A stretch of DNA of 64,000 nt from Metabacillus sp. KUDC1714 (GCF_014217835.1 NZ_CP055263.1:992001-1056000); one strand, 5' to 3'. Numbered from the stretch's first letter, positions 51,391-62,331 are shown. Translations and numbers: made by a program. The notes: a model not told the origin generated them from the sequence alone.

Positions 51391-53421
51391 CTAATTTCCC
51401 TTCACTTTAAACTTATGAATGATTTCTTCTAGTTCATAAATCGTGCTTGATAGTGAAGCAGCTAAATCCCCTAATTCTTCAGCAGCTGCTGCCTGTTCTT
51501 CTGTTGTGGCAGTTACCTCTTCTGTTGTTGATGAGGATACTTCTGCAACCTCAACCATTTCATTGATTGCTATTTCAACCTTTTCTTTATTTGTGTTAAT
51601 CTTTCCAATCGACGCCTCTACATAATTAATTTCGCTTATAATTGAATCTGTTCCCTCTAGGATATTTTCGAATGACTTTTGGGTATGATGAATCGAATTT
51701 GTTTGTTCGTTAAATAACGTTATCGTTGTTTTAACTAATTCAACTGATCGTTTTGTTTGATTTAAAATACTTGCAATGACTTGTTCAATTCTCATGGAAG
51801 AGCTCTTTGTTTGATCAGCCAGCTTACGAATTTCCTTAGCAACAACAGCAAATCCAAGACCAGCCTCACCAGCTCTAGCAGCCTCAATACTTGCATTAAG
51901 AGATAATAAATTCGTTTCCTCACTAACACTCTTAATCATTTCCACGATGTCTTTTATTTGAGTAATTTCCTTATTTAAGGCATTCATCGTCATATCCACT
52001 TGTCCGATATTTGCACCCATCTCATTATTTTTATCCGTTAAGTCTTTTATCGTTTCAATCGATTGGCTACTAAGCTTTTTCGTCGTTTCTGTGATCGTTG
52101 ATACTTTTTCCATATTGTTGGCTACTTCAACGATTTCACTAGAAAGCTCCTTCATTTCTCGGTTCGTTCTTTCAGAATAGTCAACCTGACTAACTGCGCC
52201 CTTTGCAACTTCTTCAATTGCGCTAGCAATTTGTTCAGATGAGGAAGCGGATTCTTCTGCAATCCTCTTGAGATCATTTGCACGATTAACAGCATATGTC
52301 GAAACCTTTTTATTTTCTTCGATCATCAACGTGATATTGTCAATCATGTTATTAAAACTTTGTCCCAGCTGGCCTGCTTCATTTTTATATAAGTAATCAG
52401 CTCTATGTGTTAAATCACCTTTTTCAGCCTCTTTCATGATCGTGACAACTTTATTAATTGGTCTGATCATACTTTTCGCAATAAAGATACTAACAAAAAC
52501 GGATAAAAGAACAAATGCCAAGCTTATGATATAAACAAGATAAATAACATCATGTATGTCTTTTAATAAATATGATTTTGAGGTTGAAACAGAAACCTGC
52601 CAGCCATTTTCACTTTCAATTGTGGATACTAAATATTCTTCACTATTTTTATGATTTTCATATTTACTACCTACTAATTCCTTTTTATTACTAGAAATGA
52701 TAATGCCGTTTTCATTAATAATGGAGATATCTCTCCCAGAATTCTTCTCATCATTTTCAAAGACCTCTTGAAATAGCTGTACATCAGCCATAAGGATAAG
52801 GGTCCCAATGTTATCATACTCTCTAATCAAGTAAATATTTTTATAATTATTTTCTAGACCAGAAGCCCAAAATACCGAACCAGATAATTCCTCTACTTTT
52901 TCAGGGATGTCGGAATTAAGATAGTTTTCGATGTCAAATTCTTCTGCAGCATTTGTTTTACCATAAACTGTTTTTTCGTCATTAACAAAGAGTATGGCCT
53001 TTGCATTTTTGTTAGTAAAGGTAATACTTGAAAAATACTCCGTTATTTCTCTTTGCCTATTAAAAAGTTCATACTCCGTCAATCCTTCATCATTATCCAA
53101 TTGTTCTATTAAGTCCATATTTGAGAAGGGAACTAATGTAATATTTTCAAATTCTTTTAGTGCATGATTTACATTTTTCGTGACTTGAACACCTATATCT
53201 TCATTCATATCAGATACTTTGTTTTCAATTGTATTCGAAGAAACAATATAAACAACATTTCCGATGATAACACTTGGAATGATCGTAAATAAAAGTAAGA
53301 AAAAGATTATTTTAGATTTAAGTGTCATCCCCTTTAGATTAGGAAAAAATTTTGTTCTCGTTCTTTTCTCTTTTTGTATATTATGAGTGGAATCCTTGTT
53401 ATTATTAGCTTTTTTCTTCAA
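51391..53421 (-). CDS. Methyl-accepting chemotaxis protein (dCache type)
   Basis: A 676-residue chemoreceptor. A basic cytoplasmic N-tail is followed by TM1 (about 37-60, [24 protein letters not shown]). A dCache-like sensor domain of about 240 residues contains [20 protein letters not shown] and [19 protein letters not shown]2 is near 308-330 and the HAMP domain starts at [18 protein letters not shown]. The signalling tip is [43 protein letters not shown] start follows AAAGGGG. The ligand is unknown. It is divergent from a second chemoreceptor, and no sigma-D promoter was found for it. Confidence 0.9.
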   Translation of the reverse strand: MKKKANNNKDSTHNIQKEKRTRTKFFPNLKGMTLKSKIIFFLLLFTIIPSVIIGNVVYIVSSNTIENKVSDMNEDIGVQVTKNVNHALKEFENITLVPFSNMDLIEQLDNDEGLTEYELFNRQREITEYFSSITFTNKNAKAILFVNDEKTVYGKTNAAEEFDIENYLNSDIPEKVEELSGSVFWASGLENNYKNIYLIREYDNIGTLILMADVQLFQEVFENDEKNSGRDISIINENGIIISSNKKELVGSKYENHKNSEEYLVSTIESENGWQVSVSTSKSYLLKDIHDVIYLVYIISLAFVLLSVFVSIFIAKSMIRPINKVVTIMKEAEKGDLTHRADYLYKNEAGQLGQSFNNMIDNITLMIEENKKVSTYAVNRANDLKRIAEESASSSEQIASAIEEVAKGAVSQVDYSERTNREMKELSSEIVEVANNMEKVSTITETTKKLSSQSIETIKDLTDKNNEMGANIGQVDMTMNALNKEITQIKDIVEMIKSVSEETNLLSLNASIEAARAGEAGLGFAVVAKEIRKLADQTKSSSMRIEQVIASILNQTKRSVELVKTTITLFNEQTNSIHHTQKSFENILEGTDSIISEINYVEASIGKINTNKEKVEIAINEMVEVAEVSSSTTEEVTATTEEQAAAAEELGDLAASLSSTIYELEEIIHKFKVKGN

Positions 53422-53695
53422 TATCGCTAACCCCTTTGAATATATTTTCCTAATATTCCGTCAAGTTAAAATAAAATAAATATGAATCTACTTCCTCACT
53501 ATATTAGGCTAGTAAGAAACGTTATTTACTTCTAGTATTCTCCCACGTATGTATCCGTTTTCAATTATACTATAATTCGACCGTTTTTCAGCATAAAAAT
53601 ATTTGTTTTTCGACTAAACCTAGTAATATTATCCTGTTTTTTATTCAGGACTTTAATAACTAATAAACTTTTAATAATTCTATTAGCTCGAAAAC

Positions 53696-53722
53696 TAAAT
53701 ATTTGTAGAAATTTGTCGATAC
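53696..53722 (+). promoter_or_regulatory. Sigma-D promoter of the chemoreceptor/XylF-like operon
   Basis: TAAA, 15 bases, then GTCGATAC, against the B. subtilis sigma-D consensus TAAA-N15-GCCGATAT (6 of 8 in the -10). It lies 50 bases upstream of the start codon. Nothing else is seen in the 53422-53772 gap. Confidence 0.7.
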
Positions 53723-53772
53723 AATAAGAGAATTTAACACCAAATCAACTTAGTCATACTGGAGGGATATTT

Positions 53773-55479
53773 TTGAAACACCTGAGATGGAAAAATACCA
53801 AAATTGGTGGTAAGTACTTTTATGTTTTTTTAGTTGTTGCCATTACTTTTCTACTATCTATAATCATCACATTTTCTTTATTGAAACAAACAAGTCAATC
53901 GATGAAAAATACACTAGTGAAAAATGAAATTGCTCTTTATAGTGCAGATTTAGTTTCACTCTACCATGAAAAATACAATCTTATTCCTGAATATATTTTA
54001 TTATCCGATGATAAAAAGCTTTTGGAATATCTAGAGGATAGTAGAGAATTTGTTTCTACTGCAAAGAAATTAAAACAGCAATTAGATAATGAAGAGCAAT
54101 TAGCTATTTTCCATAAAATCATTGAAAACAATCATAAACTGGATGAGTATTTTTTCAGTACGATAGTCCCTAAAGTGAAACAAATTAATACAGCTGAGTT
54201 TAATAAGCTTCAAAATGAAGCCAATGCAATAAAGGTAGAGACGACCGAATTGAGTAATCAGCTTAAGGAGATTGCCACAGAATCTAATAAAGCGTCACTA
54301 ACAAAATCACAAACTGCTATCGAGAAGACGATCTTTTTATTAGTAATATCAGGGGTTATTTCATTGTTAATCTCTGTCATTCTACTTTTTGTTATCAGTA
54401 AGCGGATATCAGCAGGATTGAATAGAGTTGTGCTTACAAGCGAAGAAATCGCAAACGGAAATCTTAATTTTAAACCTTTAAAAGTTGTTAGCTCAGATGA
54501 AATTGGTCAGCTTTCACAATCGATAAACCACATGGGTACCCGTTTACGTGAAATGATTTTAGAGGTTTCTCATATTGCTTCAGATGTTGATTCCGAAATT
54601 GCAACTTTTGCGCAATCTTCATCAGAATTAAAGCAAGGCAGCTCTCAAGTTGCACATACAATTGAAGAATTAGCAACTGGAGTGAATAACCAAGCAAATG
54701 AGGTATCTGATATCTCCGAAAATATTAAAGAATTTAGTAACAAATTAGTTGAGGTAAACCAAGATGGTAGTAAATTAGTTCAATTCTCCGATGAAGTGCT
54801 ACTCGTATCTGTGAACGGGGATCAACAAATGAAACAATCACTAGAACAAATGAAACTCATTCATTCTATTGTAGAACGCTCTGTTGAAAAGATTAAGAAT
54901 CTTGAAACGAAAACTCAATCTATTACCGAGCTTGTTACTGTCATTAAATCAATCGCTGAACAAACAAACCTTCTTTCCCTTAATGCATCTATAGAAGCTG
55001 CAAGAGCAGGTGAAAGTGGTAAAGGATTTGCTGTAGTAGCCTCCGAAGTTAAAAAACTAGCAAATGAAGTATCAAGTTCAATCGAAAATATTACCTCACT
55101 TGTTACTAGCATTAAGGAAGAAACTACCTCAATGTCTAATGAATTATATAGTGGTTTTCAAAAGGTGAATGAAGGAACAGAACAGATTCAATTAACCGGT
55201 CAATATTTTTCTGAGATAAAAGATAAAATTACCGATATGACCAATCGGGTAAAAAATATATCCTCAGCCTTTAATTATTTTGAGAAGACTAGTCATGAGA
55301 TTAATCAGTCTGTCGAGCATATCGCTGCTATTTCAGAGGAGTCAGCAGCAGGTTCAGAAGAAATATCTGCTGCTGTTTATCAGCAAACTCAATCAATTGA
55401 TAACATTTCAACTAGTGCATACACGTTATCCAATATGGTTGTGCGTATGAACGAAATGATTAGTAAATTTAAAGTATAA
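53773..55479 (+). CDS. Methyl-accepting chemotaxis protein with helical sensor domain
   Basis: A 568-residue chemoreceptor with TM1 at about 14-36 ([23 protein letters not shown]). A periplasm-side helical domain of about 140 residues ([26 protein letters not shown]) follows, then TM2 near 183-205, HAMP ([22 protein letters not shown]) and a signalling domain with the tip [41 protein letters not shown] start follows GGAGGG. The sensor domain is the four-helix kind that docks partner proteins or small ligands. The next gene, 29 bases on, encodes a sugar-binding lipoprotein, so they probably form a sensing complex. Confidence 0.9.
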   Translation: MKHLRWKNTKIGGKYFYVFLVVAITFLLSIIITFSLLKQTSQSMKNTLVKNEIALYSADLVSLYHEKYNLIPEYILLSDDKKLLEYLEDSREFVSTAKKLKQQLDNEEQLAIFHKIIENNHKLDEYFFSTIVPKVKQINTAEFNKLQNEANAIKVETTELSNQLKEIATESNKASLTKSQTAIEKTIFLLVISGVISLLISVILLFVISKRISAGLNRVVLTSEEIANGNLNFKPLKVVSSDEIGQLSQSINHMGTRLREMILEVSHIASDVDSEIATFAQSSSELKQGSSQVAHTIEELATGVNNQANEVSDISENIKEFSNKLVEVNQDGSKLVQFSDEVLLVSVNGDQQMKQSLEQMKLIHSIVERSVEKIKNLETKTQSITELVTVIKSIAEQTNLLSLNASIEAARAGESGKGFAVVASEVKKLANEVSSSIENITSLVTSIKEETTSMSNELYSGFQKVNEGTEQIQLTGQYFSEIKDKITDMTNRVKNISSAFNYFEKTSHEINQSVEHIAAISEESAAGSEEISAAVYQQTQSIDNISTSAYTLSNMVVRMNEMISKFKV

Positions 55480-55508
55480 TGAACGATTTAATTGGTGGAG
55501 GGATTAAA

Positions 55509-56567
55509 GTGACTACATTTTTTAAACATGCAAGCTTTGGACTTTTGTTTACTTTTTTTGTCCTAATTACTACTGCTTGTTCAACATCAGAGGAAGCTTC
55601 AAGCGAGCAATCAGTAAAGTTAAAAGCAGATGAATCCGTTCCTTATATTGGTTTTGTATTAGACACTCTTGAACAGGAACGATGGTATAAAGATAAGGAA
55701 TTATTTGAAGATCAAGTTCAATCCCTGGGTGGACAGGTAAAAACATTGGCTGCAAACGGAATTGATGAGGTTCAATTAAAACAAGCACAGCTATTGATTG
55801 AAGAAGGTGTAGATGTTCTTGTCGTTGTTCCACACAATGCCGAGGCTGCAGCAAAAATTGTTGAGCTTGCACATCAAAACGATGTTACGGTTATTTCGTA
55901 TGATCGACTTATTACAAATAGTGATTTAGATTATTACATTTCCTTTGACAATGAAAAGGTTGGAGCATTACAAGCAACTGAAATTCTTAAAAGGGTACCA
56001 AAAGGCAACTTTGCATATATTGGTGGTGCTGAAACAGACAACAATGCTCTGTTATTTAGAAAAGGTGCAATGTCAGTGTTACAGCCTTTAATTGATAAAG
56101 GAGATATTAAGTTAGTTGTTGATAAATATACGGATGAATGGAGGCCAACCATCGCTGAACAAAATATGGTACTGGCATTAAAGGAAACGAAGAATGATAT
56201 TCATGCTGTAGTTGCTGCTAACGATGGGAATGCTGGTGGTGTTATCAATGCTTTAACTTCTGTCGGATTAGCTGGTAAGGTACCTGTTTCAGGTCAAGAT
56301 GCCGAATTAAGTGGTATTAAGCGAATTATAGCTGGGACACAAACAATGACAGTGTATAAGCCAATAAACGTCATCGCAACTAAAGCAGCTAAAATGGCTT
56401 ACGATATAGCAATTGGGAAACAAATAAAAACAGATACTACAATTGATAATAATAAAGTTAAAGTGCCAACAATCTTGCTTGAACCTACAACTGTTACAAA
56501 AGAAACGATTAACAGTACAGTTATTAAAGATGGGTATTTAACTGAAGAAGAAGTTTATTCAAAGTAA
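55509..56567 (+). CDS. Xylose-type sugar-binding lipoprotein (XylF-like)
   Basis: A 352-residue type I periplasmic-binding protein. A signal peptide with lipobox LITTACS gives the anchored cysteine. The mature part has IGFVLDTLEQERWYKDKELF, VDVLVVVPHNAEAAAKIVELA, VISYDRLITNSDLDYYISFDN, YIGGAETDNNALLFRKGAM and VVAANDGNAGGVINAL. These are the hallmarks of D-xylose-binding XylF. A GTG at 55509 follows GGAGGG; the longer frame overlaps the chemoreceptor stop. No ABC permease or ATPase is near. Cotranscribed with the chemoreceptor, it probably presents sugar to it. Confidence 0.85.
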   Translation: MTTFFKHASFGLLFTFFVLITTACSTSEEASSEQSVKLKADESVPYIGFVLDTLEQERWYKDKELFEDQVQSLGGQVKTLAANGIDEVQLKQAQLLIEEGVDVLVVVPHNAEAAAKIVELAHQNDVTVISYDRLITNSDLDYYISFDNEKVGALQATEILKRVPKGNFAYIGGAETDNNALLFRKGAMSVLQPLIDKGDIKLVVDKYTDEWRPTIAEQNMVLALKETKNDIHAVVAANDGNAGGVINALTSVGLAGKVPVSGQDAELSGIKRIIAGTQTMTVYKPINVIATKAAKMAYDIAIGKQIKTDTTIDNNKVKVPTILLEPTTVTKETINSTVIKDGYLTEEEVYSK

Positions 56568-56585
56568 GAAAAATAGACTCAGCCC

Positions 56586-56630
56586 ATAAAAAAGAGGTCC
56601 AACTCATTTTTTGAGTTGAACCTCTTTTTG
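56586..56630. terminator. Bidirectional terminator between the XylF-like gene and the RND pump gene
   Basis: AAGAGGTCCAACTCA pairs with TGAGTTGAACCTCTT (one mismatch) and has T runs on both strands. Confidence 0.9.
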
Positions 56631-56640
56631 CTTTATACTC

Positions 56641-59600
56641 TTAAATTGCTAACGTTTCATCAGAGTTTTCTGCTTTTTTTCTTTGGCGTTTTGCTTTTTT
56701 AAAGTGTAGTAGCTCATAAATAACTGGGATGACCACTAACGTTAAAATAGTCGCGACACTTAGTCCTCCAATTACAACAACAGCTAGACTTGCAGAAACC
56801 AAGTTCCCCGCTTCAGCTTCTTTAAACAATAATGGAAGCATTGCTGAGATTGTTGCTACAGCTGTCATAATGATCGGACGCATTCTAATTGTAGCAGCCT
56901 CGACAATTGCATCTCTAATAATCATTGATTGTTCATTTTGTTTCACTCGGTCAAGTAGGACAATTGCATTCGTCACAACAATACCGATTAACATCAGAGC
57001 CCCTAGTAGTGCTGTAATATCTACAGAAATGCCGCTAATTATAATTCCTAAAATTGCCCCGATCGCTGCAAGTGGTAAAGAGCATAGGATCGCGATAGGT
57101 GCACGGATTGTTTTAAAGGTAATCACCATAATTAGGAATACAATTCCAATCGATGCAAGCATTGTCATAAATAAATCATTAAATTCGTTGGCTTGATCAA
57201 CACTAGCCCCACCAACAAGTACTTCCATATTATCAGGAATGTTTAATCCTTCTTCTGTCTTATCTCCTAAGATCCGTTTATTTATTTCAGTTGAAATCGT
57301 CGATAGTTTTTCAGGATCTACCGTTGCTGTAACCCTTACATATTGCTCACCATCTTTGTGGAATGTACTAGTAGGTTCTTCTGTCTGCTTTAACTCCGCT
57401 ACCTTCGAAATGGAAGTCATACCACTAGCTGTCATAATCGGAACATTTGATAATTCTTTTTCAGTGTCAGGATTGAAGACTGGTTCAAGCATAACCATCG
57501 TTTGCAGTCCATTCATTTCAATTGTACCCAACGGTGTTTGATTTAGCATGACCGCAGCTTGTTGCGCAACTTGATCTGCTTTTGCCAATCCTGGATCGAC
57601 GACAAATGAATAGACTGCTTTGGTTTCATCTTGGTTGGAGCTTACCTTCTCAATCCCTTCAATATCATTAATCTCGGCTTGAACTTTTTCTGATACAGAA
57701 ATAAGTTCATCTTCATTATCACCAATGACATCAATCGTGATTGATGTAGAACCACCGCCCATTAGTGTAGCCTCAGTAACCTCTAATGTAGCACTATCAT
57801 ACTCATCTTTTTGAGTATTTACTTTATCTATAAAGGCTCCCATATCAGCATCTTCTTCTAAAATCGTCATAATTTGCGTTTGAGTTGGATTACCTACGGC
57901 ACCGTATTTAGCAGCATCTTCTGAATTTCCAAGCTGCAAATATAATTTATCAACGCCATCTTGTTTTAACACATATTCCTCAAGTTTCAAAGACTCTTCT
58001 TTTACTTTTTCAATTGGGGTTTCATTAGGGTATTTTAACGAAACAAATACATAATCAGCTTTTGTTTTGTTTACAGAACCTTTTGGAAGTACCAAATACC
58101 CTCCGACTGATCCGGCGAACAAAATGATAGCTGTTACTAAAACAACCCATTTATGATTTAATGACCATGTTAAAAACTTTGCAAATCCTGGAGATGGTTT
58201 GTGCTCTTTAATTTTTGCGTGTTTAAGTAAGGCAGCACTCATAACAGGTACGACTGTAATCGCTACGATTAAAGAAGCTAAAAGTGAATACGTAATCGTC
58301 AAGGCGAAAGGAAGTAGGAAATCCTGTAAGCTTCCACTTAATAATCCCATTGGTAAAAATACAGCAACAGTTGTCAGAGTGGACGATGTAATTGCTGAGC
58401 CAACTTCTTTAGTTGCTTCAATGACCATTTTGATCGTGAATTTTTCATTCTGTGCTCTTCTAAAAATGTTCTCAATGACTACGATACTATCATCTACAAG
58501 ACGACCTACAGCAACAGCTACCCCACCAAGTGTTAAGATATTTAACGTTACACCAGACTGTGCAAGAAGGAATAAAGTAAATCCTAATGAAAGCGGGATC
58601 GACACAATTGTAATAAGTGTTGAACGTAGATTTCGTAAGAAAAGCATAATCACGATTGTCGCAAAAAGTGCACCTAATAAGACTTCTTTTATCATACTGT
58701 GAACAGATGACTCTACCGAATCAGCTGAAGCTAATACAACGGTTGTTTCAAGATTATCGTACTTATCATTCACTTCTTCTGATACTTTTTCCGCTTCTTT
58801 ACTAATTGTTACCGCATTTGAATTACTATCTTTTGTGATGACGAATAGTAATCCATCCTTACCATTGACACGTGTAAGATTATTTTCTTGTTTATCAACT
58901 GTAATGCTTGCTACATCCTTTAGTGGTACTTTCGGAATAATTTCTGTATCCTCAAGTTTTTCAATCGTATTTATATCACCAACAACTTTTATATTTGCTG
59001 CCTTATTATCAATATTTTTTTCACCAACTGCAGTTGCAATATTTTGACCCTGGAGCAGTGGCATGATATTTTCAAGTGTGACTTGCTTTTCTGCCATCTT
59101 CTTTTCGTCTAATTCAACAGATACATATGAAGGAATCGTTCCATTCGTTTGAATATCTGAAACACCATCGATTTCTTTAAAATATGGGACAATTTCATCT
59201 TCTGCATATTGAATGGTTTCAGGATTAATTCCTTCATCAAACGTTAACGCAATGTAGGAAACAGGGATCATAGACGTGTTCAATTGAACAATATTTGGTT
59301 TCATCACATTTGTTGGTAATTGTACATTTGCTAATGCATCCTCAATTTCACGCTTTGCTTCTTTTTTGTCGACATTTGACTCAAAGTGAATATCAACGGA
59401 TGAATAGCCATCCCCAGTGGTAGAAAACACATTGGTCTTTCCATTAACACTATCTACAGCATTTTCAATCGGATTCGTTACTTGATCCTCCATCAAGCTT
59501 GCATCTAATCCTTCTCCCATTGCAACAACTGAAATAAATGGTTGATCAGCAGATGGTAAAAACTCCATCGGTAATCGAAAATAACTTAAAACCCCCATTA

Positions 59601-59670
59601 CTAAGATAAGCAGAGACATTATGGCAATAGCAGCTTTGTTCCTAAATGACCATTTCGTAAACCAAGACAT
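56641..59670 (-). CDS. RND-family efflux pump (SwrC/AcrB type)
   Basis: A 1009-residue RND transporter with twelve membrane helices and two large outer loops. Landmarks are FRLPMEFLPSADQPFISVV near the N-terminus, GVAVAVGRLVDDSIVVIENIFRRA (helix 4, with the proton-relay aspartates) and LMLIGIVVTNAIVLLDRVKQNE near the C-terminus. It is slightly shorter than B. subtilis SwrC (1065), which exports surfactin and other amphiphiles. No adaptor (MFP) gene is adjacent, as usual for SwrC. AAGGAG precedes the ATG. Monocistronic. It is divergent from gerAB. Confidence 0.9.
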   Translation of the reverse strand: MSWFTKWSFRNKAAIAIMSLLILVMGVLSYFRLPMEFLPSADQPFISVVAMGEGLDASLMEDQVTNPIENAVDSVNGKTNVFSTTGDGYSSVDIHFESNVDKKEAKREIEDALANVQLPTNVMKPNIVQLNTSMIPVSYIALTFDEGINPETIQYAEDEIVPYFKEIDGVSDIQTNGTIPSYVSVELDEKKMAEKQVTLENIMPLLQGQNIATAVGEKNIDNKAANIKVVGDINTIEKLEDTEIIPKVPLKDVASITVDKQENNLTRVNGKDGLLFVITKDSNSNAVTISKEAEKVSEEVNDKYDNLETTVVLASADSVESSVHSMIKEVLLGALFATIVIMLFLRNLRSTLITIVSIPLSLGFTLFLLAQSGVTLNILTLGGVAVAVGRLVDDSIVVIENIFRRAQNEKFTIKMVIEATKEVGSAITSSTLTTVAVFLPMGLLSGSLQDFLLPFALTITYSLLASLIVAITVVPVMSAALLKHAKIKEHKPSPGFAKFLTWSLNHKWVVLVTAIILFAGSVGGYLVLPKGSVNKTKADYVFVSLKYPNETPIEKVKEESLKLEEYVLKQDGVDKLYLQLGNSEDAAKYGAVGNPTQTQIMTILEEDADMGAFIDKVNTQKDEYDSATLEVTEATLMGGGSTSITIDVIGDNEDELISVSEKVQAEINDIEGIEKVSSNQDETKAVYSFVVDPGLAKADQVAQQAAVMLNQTPLGTIEMNGLQTMVMLEPVFNPDTEKELSNVPIMTASGMTSISKVAELKQTEEPTSTFHKDGEQYVRVTATVDPEKLSTISTEINKRILGDKTEEGLNIPDNMEVLVGGASVDQANEFNDLFMTMLASIGIVFLIMVITFKTIRAPIAILCSLPLAAIGAILGIIISGISVDITALLGALMLIGIVVTNAIVLLDRVKQNEQSMIIRDAIVEAATIRMRPIIMTAVATISAMLPLLFKEAEAGNLVSASLAVVVIGGLSVATILTLVVIPVIYELLHFKKAKRQRKKAENSDETLAI

Positions 59671-60003
59671 TTAATATTAACTCCTTCCAAATTTCTTTTC
59701 CTTTAAAATTGTTTTCTTTGACTCCTCCCTAATCATAGGGAAATTTTGTCATATTCAGTTAGTTACTACAGTCACTATTTTAATAACAAAATGTGGAAGA
59801 GTTAAATGACTTAAGGTGTAAAACCTTCTAAGGCTTAAGACGTATATTGGAAAAGAGTAAGCGCCAATTGTTATATCAAATATTACGAATATCCAGAAAC
59901 TCAGATACCTGTTGCATAATGCATTGTAATACTGGGATATAATAACAGAATCAAAGTCAATGTTTAGATTTAGAATAATTCGAAAACCTTTATGGTGATA
60001 AAA
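59671..60003. other. Intergenic region between RND pump and gerAB
   Basis: 333 bases without a credible gene. Visible are a small dyad CCCTAATCATAGGG at 59727-59740, upstream of the RND gene and possibly a repressor site, and a worn dispersed-repeat scrap AAGAGTAAGCGCC near 59856. Nothing else is recognised. Confidence 0.4.
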
Positions 60004-61104
60004 ATGAAGCAGGAAAAAATAAGTGCACTCCAACTTTTTTATGTGATCATTGGTTTTGAAATAGGAAATACAATGATATTTGGGATTGGATCAGGAGCAA
60101 AGCAGGATGCTTGGATAGCAATTGGAGCAGGCATGTTATGCGGTCTGATATTAATGTTCGTCTATACTAAATTATCTGATTATTATCCTGATGATACTAT
60201 AATCCAGATGATCCCTAAAATTATTGGTAAGTATCTTGCATACCCAGTAATTTTAATTTATATCCTTTATTTTACTTTTCTCGCCTCAACTGCTTGCCGA
60301 GATTTTGGGGAGCTGATTGTCTCATCGATCTTAGTTGAAACCCCAATTGTTATCATTATAGGGAGTTTTATGGTGTTGATGATTTATTGCCTAAGAGGTG
60401 GTGTTGAGACGTTTGGACGTATGGGGGAAGTAGTCTTTCCAGTTTATATGATGGCAACCATAGTCGTTTGGTTGCTTTTATTAAGTGTGGAAGAATTCAG
60501 CCTTAATAACCTTACTCCTGTATTAGGTAATGGTGTAAAACCAGTATTAAAAGAAGTTTTCCCTTATACGATCACTTTCCCATTTGGTGAAACCATCATT
60601 ATTACAATGTTTTTTCCTATTTTGAATAAAAAAAAGAACACCAAGTTGGTAGGTATAGCGGTAATTTTGATTGGGGGTATTTTGTTAACCATAAATTCAA
60701 TTTTGAACATCTCAGTTTTAGGTCCAGAAGTTTATGCCAACCAGCTATTCCCACTTCTTGCATCTACAAAACAAGTTTCTATTGCCGATTTTCTTGAACG
60801 ATTTGATGCATTAATCATTTTACTGATTGTATCAGGTGTATTTTTTAAGGTAGGTGGGTGGACGTACGGTGCTTCTGTAGGTATTTCTCAATTATTTAAC
60901 ATAAAGGATAACCGCTCAATATTACTATCAATGGGTACAATTATTATTCCTTTATCACTCTTATATGGTAATGATTTTATTAAAGCTATAGAGGTTGGTA
61001 AAGAATTCATTACGATCTATTTACATATCCCATTACAAATTATTGTACCAATACTATTGTTATGTATCGCCTTTATCCGTAAAAAGTTTAATGCAAAAGT
61101 TTAA
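60004..61104 (+). CDS. GerAB-family spore germination permease
   Basis: A 366-residue membrane protein with ten helices of the APC-like spore permease family. It opens KISALQLFYVIIGFEIGNTMIFGIGSGAKQDAWIA, the GerAB helix 1 motif with GxGxxAKQDAW. GGVETFGRMGEVVFP (helix 5 region) and TFPFGETIIITMFFP follow. GerAB subunits bind the amino-acid germinant in GerA-type receptors. The partner subunits GerAA and GerAC, normally in one operon, are missing here. The ATG at 60004 has only GGTGAT as a site. It is terminated directly afterwards. Confidence 0.88.
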   Translation: MKQEKISALQLFYVIIGFEIGNTMIFGIGSGAKQDAWIAIGAGMLCGLILMFVYTKLSDYYPDDTIIQMIPKIIGKYLAYPVILIYILYFTFLASTACRDFGELIVSSILVETPIVIIIGSFMVLMIYCLRGGVETFGRMGEVVFPVYMMATIVVWLLLLSVEEFSLNNLTPVLGNGVKPVLKEVFPYTITFPFGETIIITMFFPILNKKKNTKLVGIAVILIGGILLTINSILNISVLGPEVYANQLFPLLASTKQVSIADFLERFDALIILLIVSGVFFKVGGWTYGASVGISQLFNIKDNRSILLSMGTIIIPLSLLYGNDFIKAIEVGKEFITIYLHIPLQIIVPILLLCIAFIRKKFNAKV

Positions 61105-61105
61105 T

Positions 61106-61138
61106 GCCATTCTCACACTTTTAGAGAATGGCTTTTTA
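61106..61138 (+). terminator. Terminator after gerAB
   Basis: CCATTCTC pairs with GAGAATGG, then CTTTTT. Confidence 0.85.
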
Positions 61139-61227
61139 ATGGGACTCAATTTATATATTAAGACCTGAGTACTCAATATATAAAAGTTGAACATATCTTT
61201 ACTTTTGCATCTATCTTATTCCATGTT

Positions 61228-61632
61228 TTATCTTTTTCTTGCAATTTTAAAGCCATTGTCGATTTCATTAAAGCCGATTCGCGGATAATATTTCATTGCT
61301 TCTTGTGAAGCTAATAATAATAATGCTACTTCTTCTCCTAATTCATCCTTTACCAAGGAGATAAGTTCTTTACCAATCCCATTTTTCTGATAGTTTTTAT
61401 TAACTGCTAAGTCAGATAAATAGCAGCAATAGCTAAAATCCGTAATCGCCCTGGCAATCCCAACTAACTGATTACCATCCCATGCTGAAATGAGGATGTC
61501 TGCGTGCTCGATCATTCGTCCGAGTCTTGGTAGATCATCTACTGGCCGTTTTATTCCAGATGCTCTGAAAACCGATGATAATTCCAGAGCGTTTATTTCC
61601 GCATTAACTTTATAGGTTATTTGTACAGTCAT
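61228..61632 (-). CDS. GNAT-family acetyltransferase
   Basis: A 134-residue single-domain GNAT. LSDLAVNKNYQKNGIGKELISLVKDEL carries the acetyl-CoA loop QKNGIG, and LLASQEAMKYYPRIGFNEIDNGF closes the fold. DLPRLGRMIEHADILISAWDGNQLVGIARAI is the N-terminal half, typical of the small YhbS/arylalkylamine-like GNATs. Substrate unknown. The ATG at 61632 is seven bases after GGAG. Probably monocistronic. Confidence 0.85.
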   Translation of the reverse strand: MTVQITYKVNAEINALELSSVFRASGIKRPVDDLPRLGRMIEHADILISAWDGNQLVGIARAITDFSYCCYLSDLAVNKNYQKNGIGKELISLVKDELGEEVALLLLASQEAMKYYPRIGFNEIDNGFKIARKR

Positions 61633-61705
61633 AATCATTCTCCTTCTTAAAAGTATTTATTACCGAAATAATAATTAGCTGTTCAGTATTTTCATGGGAA
61701 GATAA

Positions 61706-61778
61706 CGAAAAAAATAGACCTCTAAATTTACAGAAGAGTATTCCTTTGAATGAATACATACCATGCATTAGAGGTCAG
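61706..61778 (-). terminator. Terminator after the PfpI-family gene
   Basis: GACCTCTAA pairs with TTAGAGGTC around an inner GTATTC/GAATAC hairpin, then TATTTTTTT on the minus strand. Confidence 0.7.
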
Positions 61779-61806
61779 TATTATAGAATTATGTTAACTA
61801 CCTTTA

Positions 61807-62331
61807 TTACTTTCCTTCACAAACTTCAATAAAGGCTTTCATATAATCGGGAAGATCTGGTGGACGTCTACTTGAAATCAGATGGCCGTCGACAACAACC
61901 GCTTCGTCTAGCCACTTAGCCCCTGCATTTTCCATATCATCACGAATTCCAGGTGTGCTTGTTACGGTTTTACCATTCAATATTTTAGCAGAGATTAAAA
62001 CCCATCCTGCATGACAAATCTGTCCGATTGGTTTCTTTTTCTCTTCCATATGTTGCACAATGTCAATTACCTCTTTAAACCTGCGAAGCTTATCTGGAGC
62101 CCATCCTCCTGGAACTAGCAAGGCATCATATACGCTTGGGTCAATATCTTGAAATGCATAATCAGATTTAGCTGGTACACCATATTTCCCTTTATATGTA
62201 TATCCTGCATCTTCTCCTGCTAAATCAACGATTGCCCCTTCTTCACGTAAGCGATGGATCGGATACCATAGCTCTAAATCTTCAAAATCCTCATGAACGA
62301 AGCTTAATACCTTTTTACCTACTAATTTCAT
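61807..62331 (-). CDS. DJ-1/PfpI-family protein
   Basis: A 174-residue class I glutamine-amidotransferase-like protein. The nucleophile cysteine is in KPIGQICHAGWVLISA (the CHA/G elbow), the conserved glutamate region is SFVHEDFEDLELWYP, and the second His region is HLISSRRPPDLPDYM. Members include B. subtilis YfkM and PfpI; they act as stress proteins, glyoxalases/deglycases or peptidases. Which one applies cannot be read. GGGGGAG precedes the ATG. Single gene with its own terminator. Confidence 0.87.
   Translation of the reverse strand: MKLVGKKVLSFVHEDFEDLELWYPIHRLREEGAIVDLAGEDAGYTYKGKYGVPAKSDYAFQDIDPSVYDALLVPGGWAPDKLRRFKEVIDIVQHMEEKKKPIGQICHAGWVLISAKILNGKTVTSTPGIRDDMENAGAKWLDEAVVVDGHLISSRRPPDLPDYMKAFIEVCEGK

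Noticed and set aside
59755..60033. 92-residue minus-strand frame upstream of gerAB
   Set aside because: No ribosome binding site, no family likeness, and it overlaps the gerAB start and promoter region.
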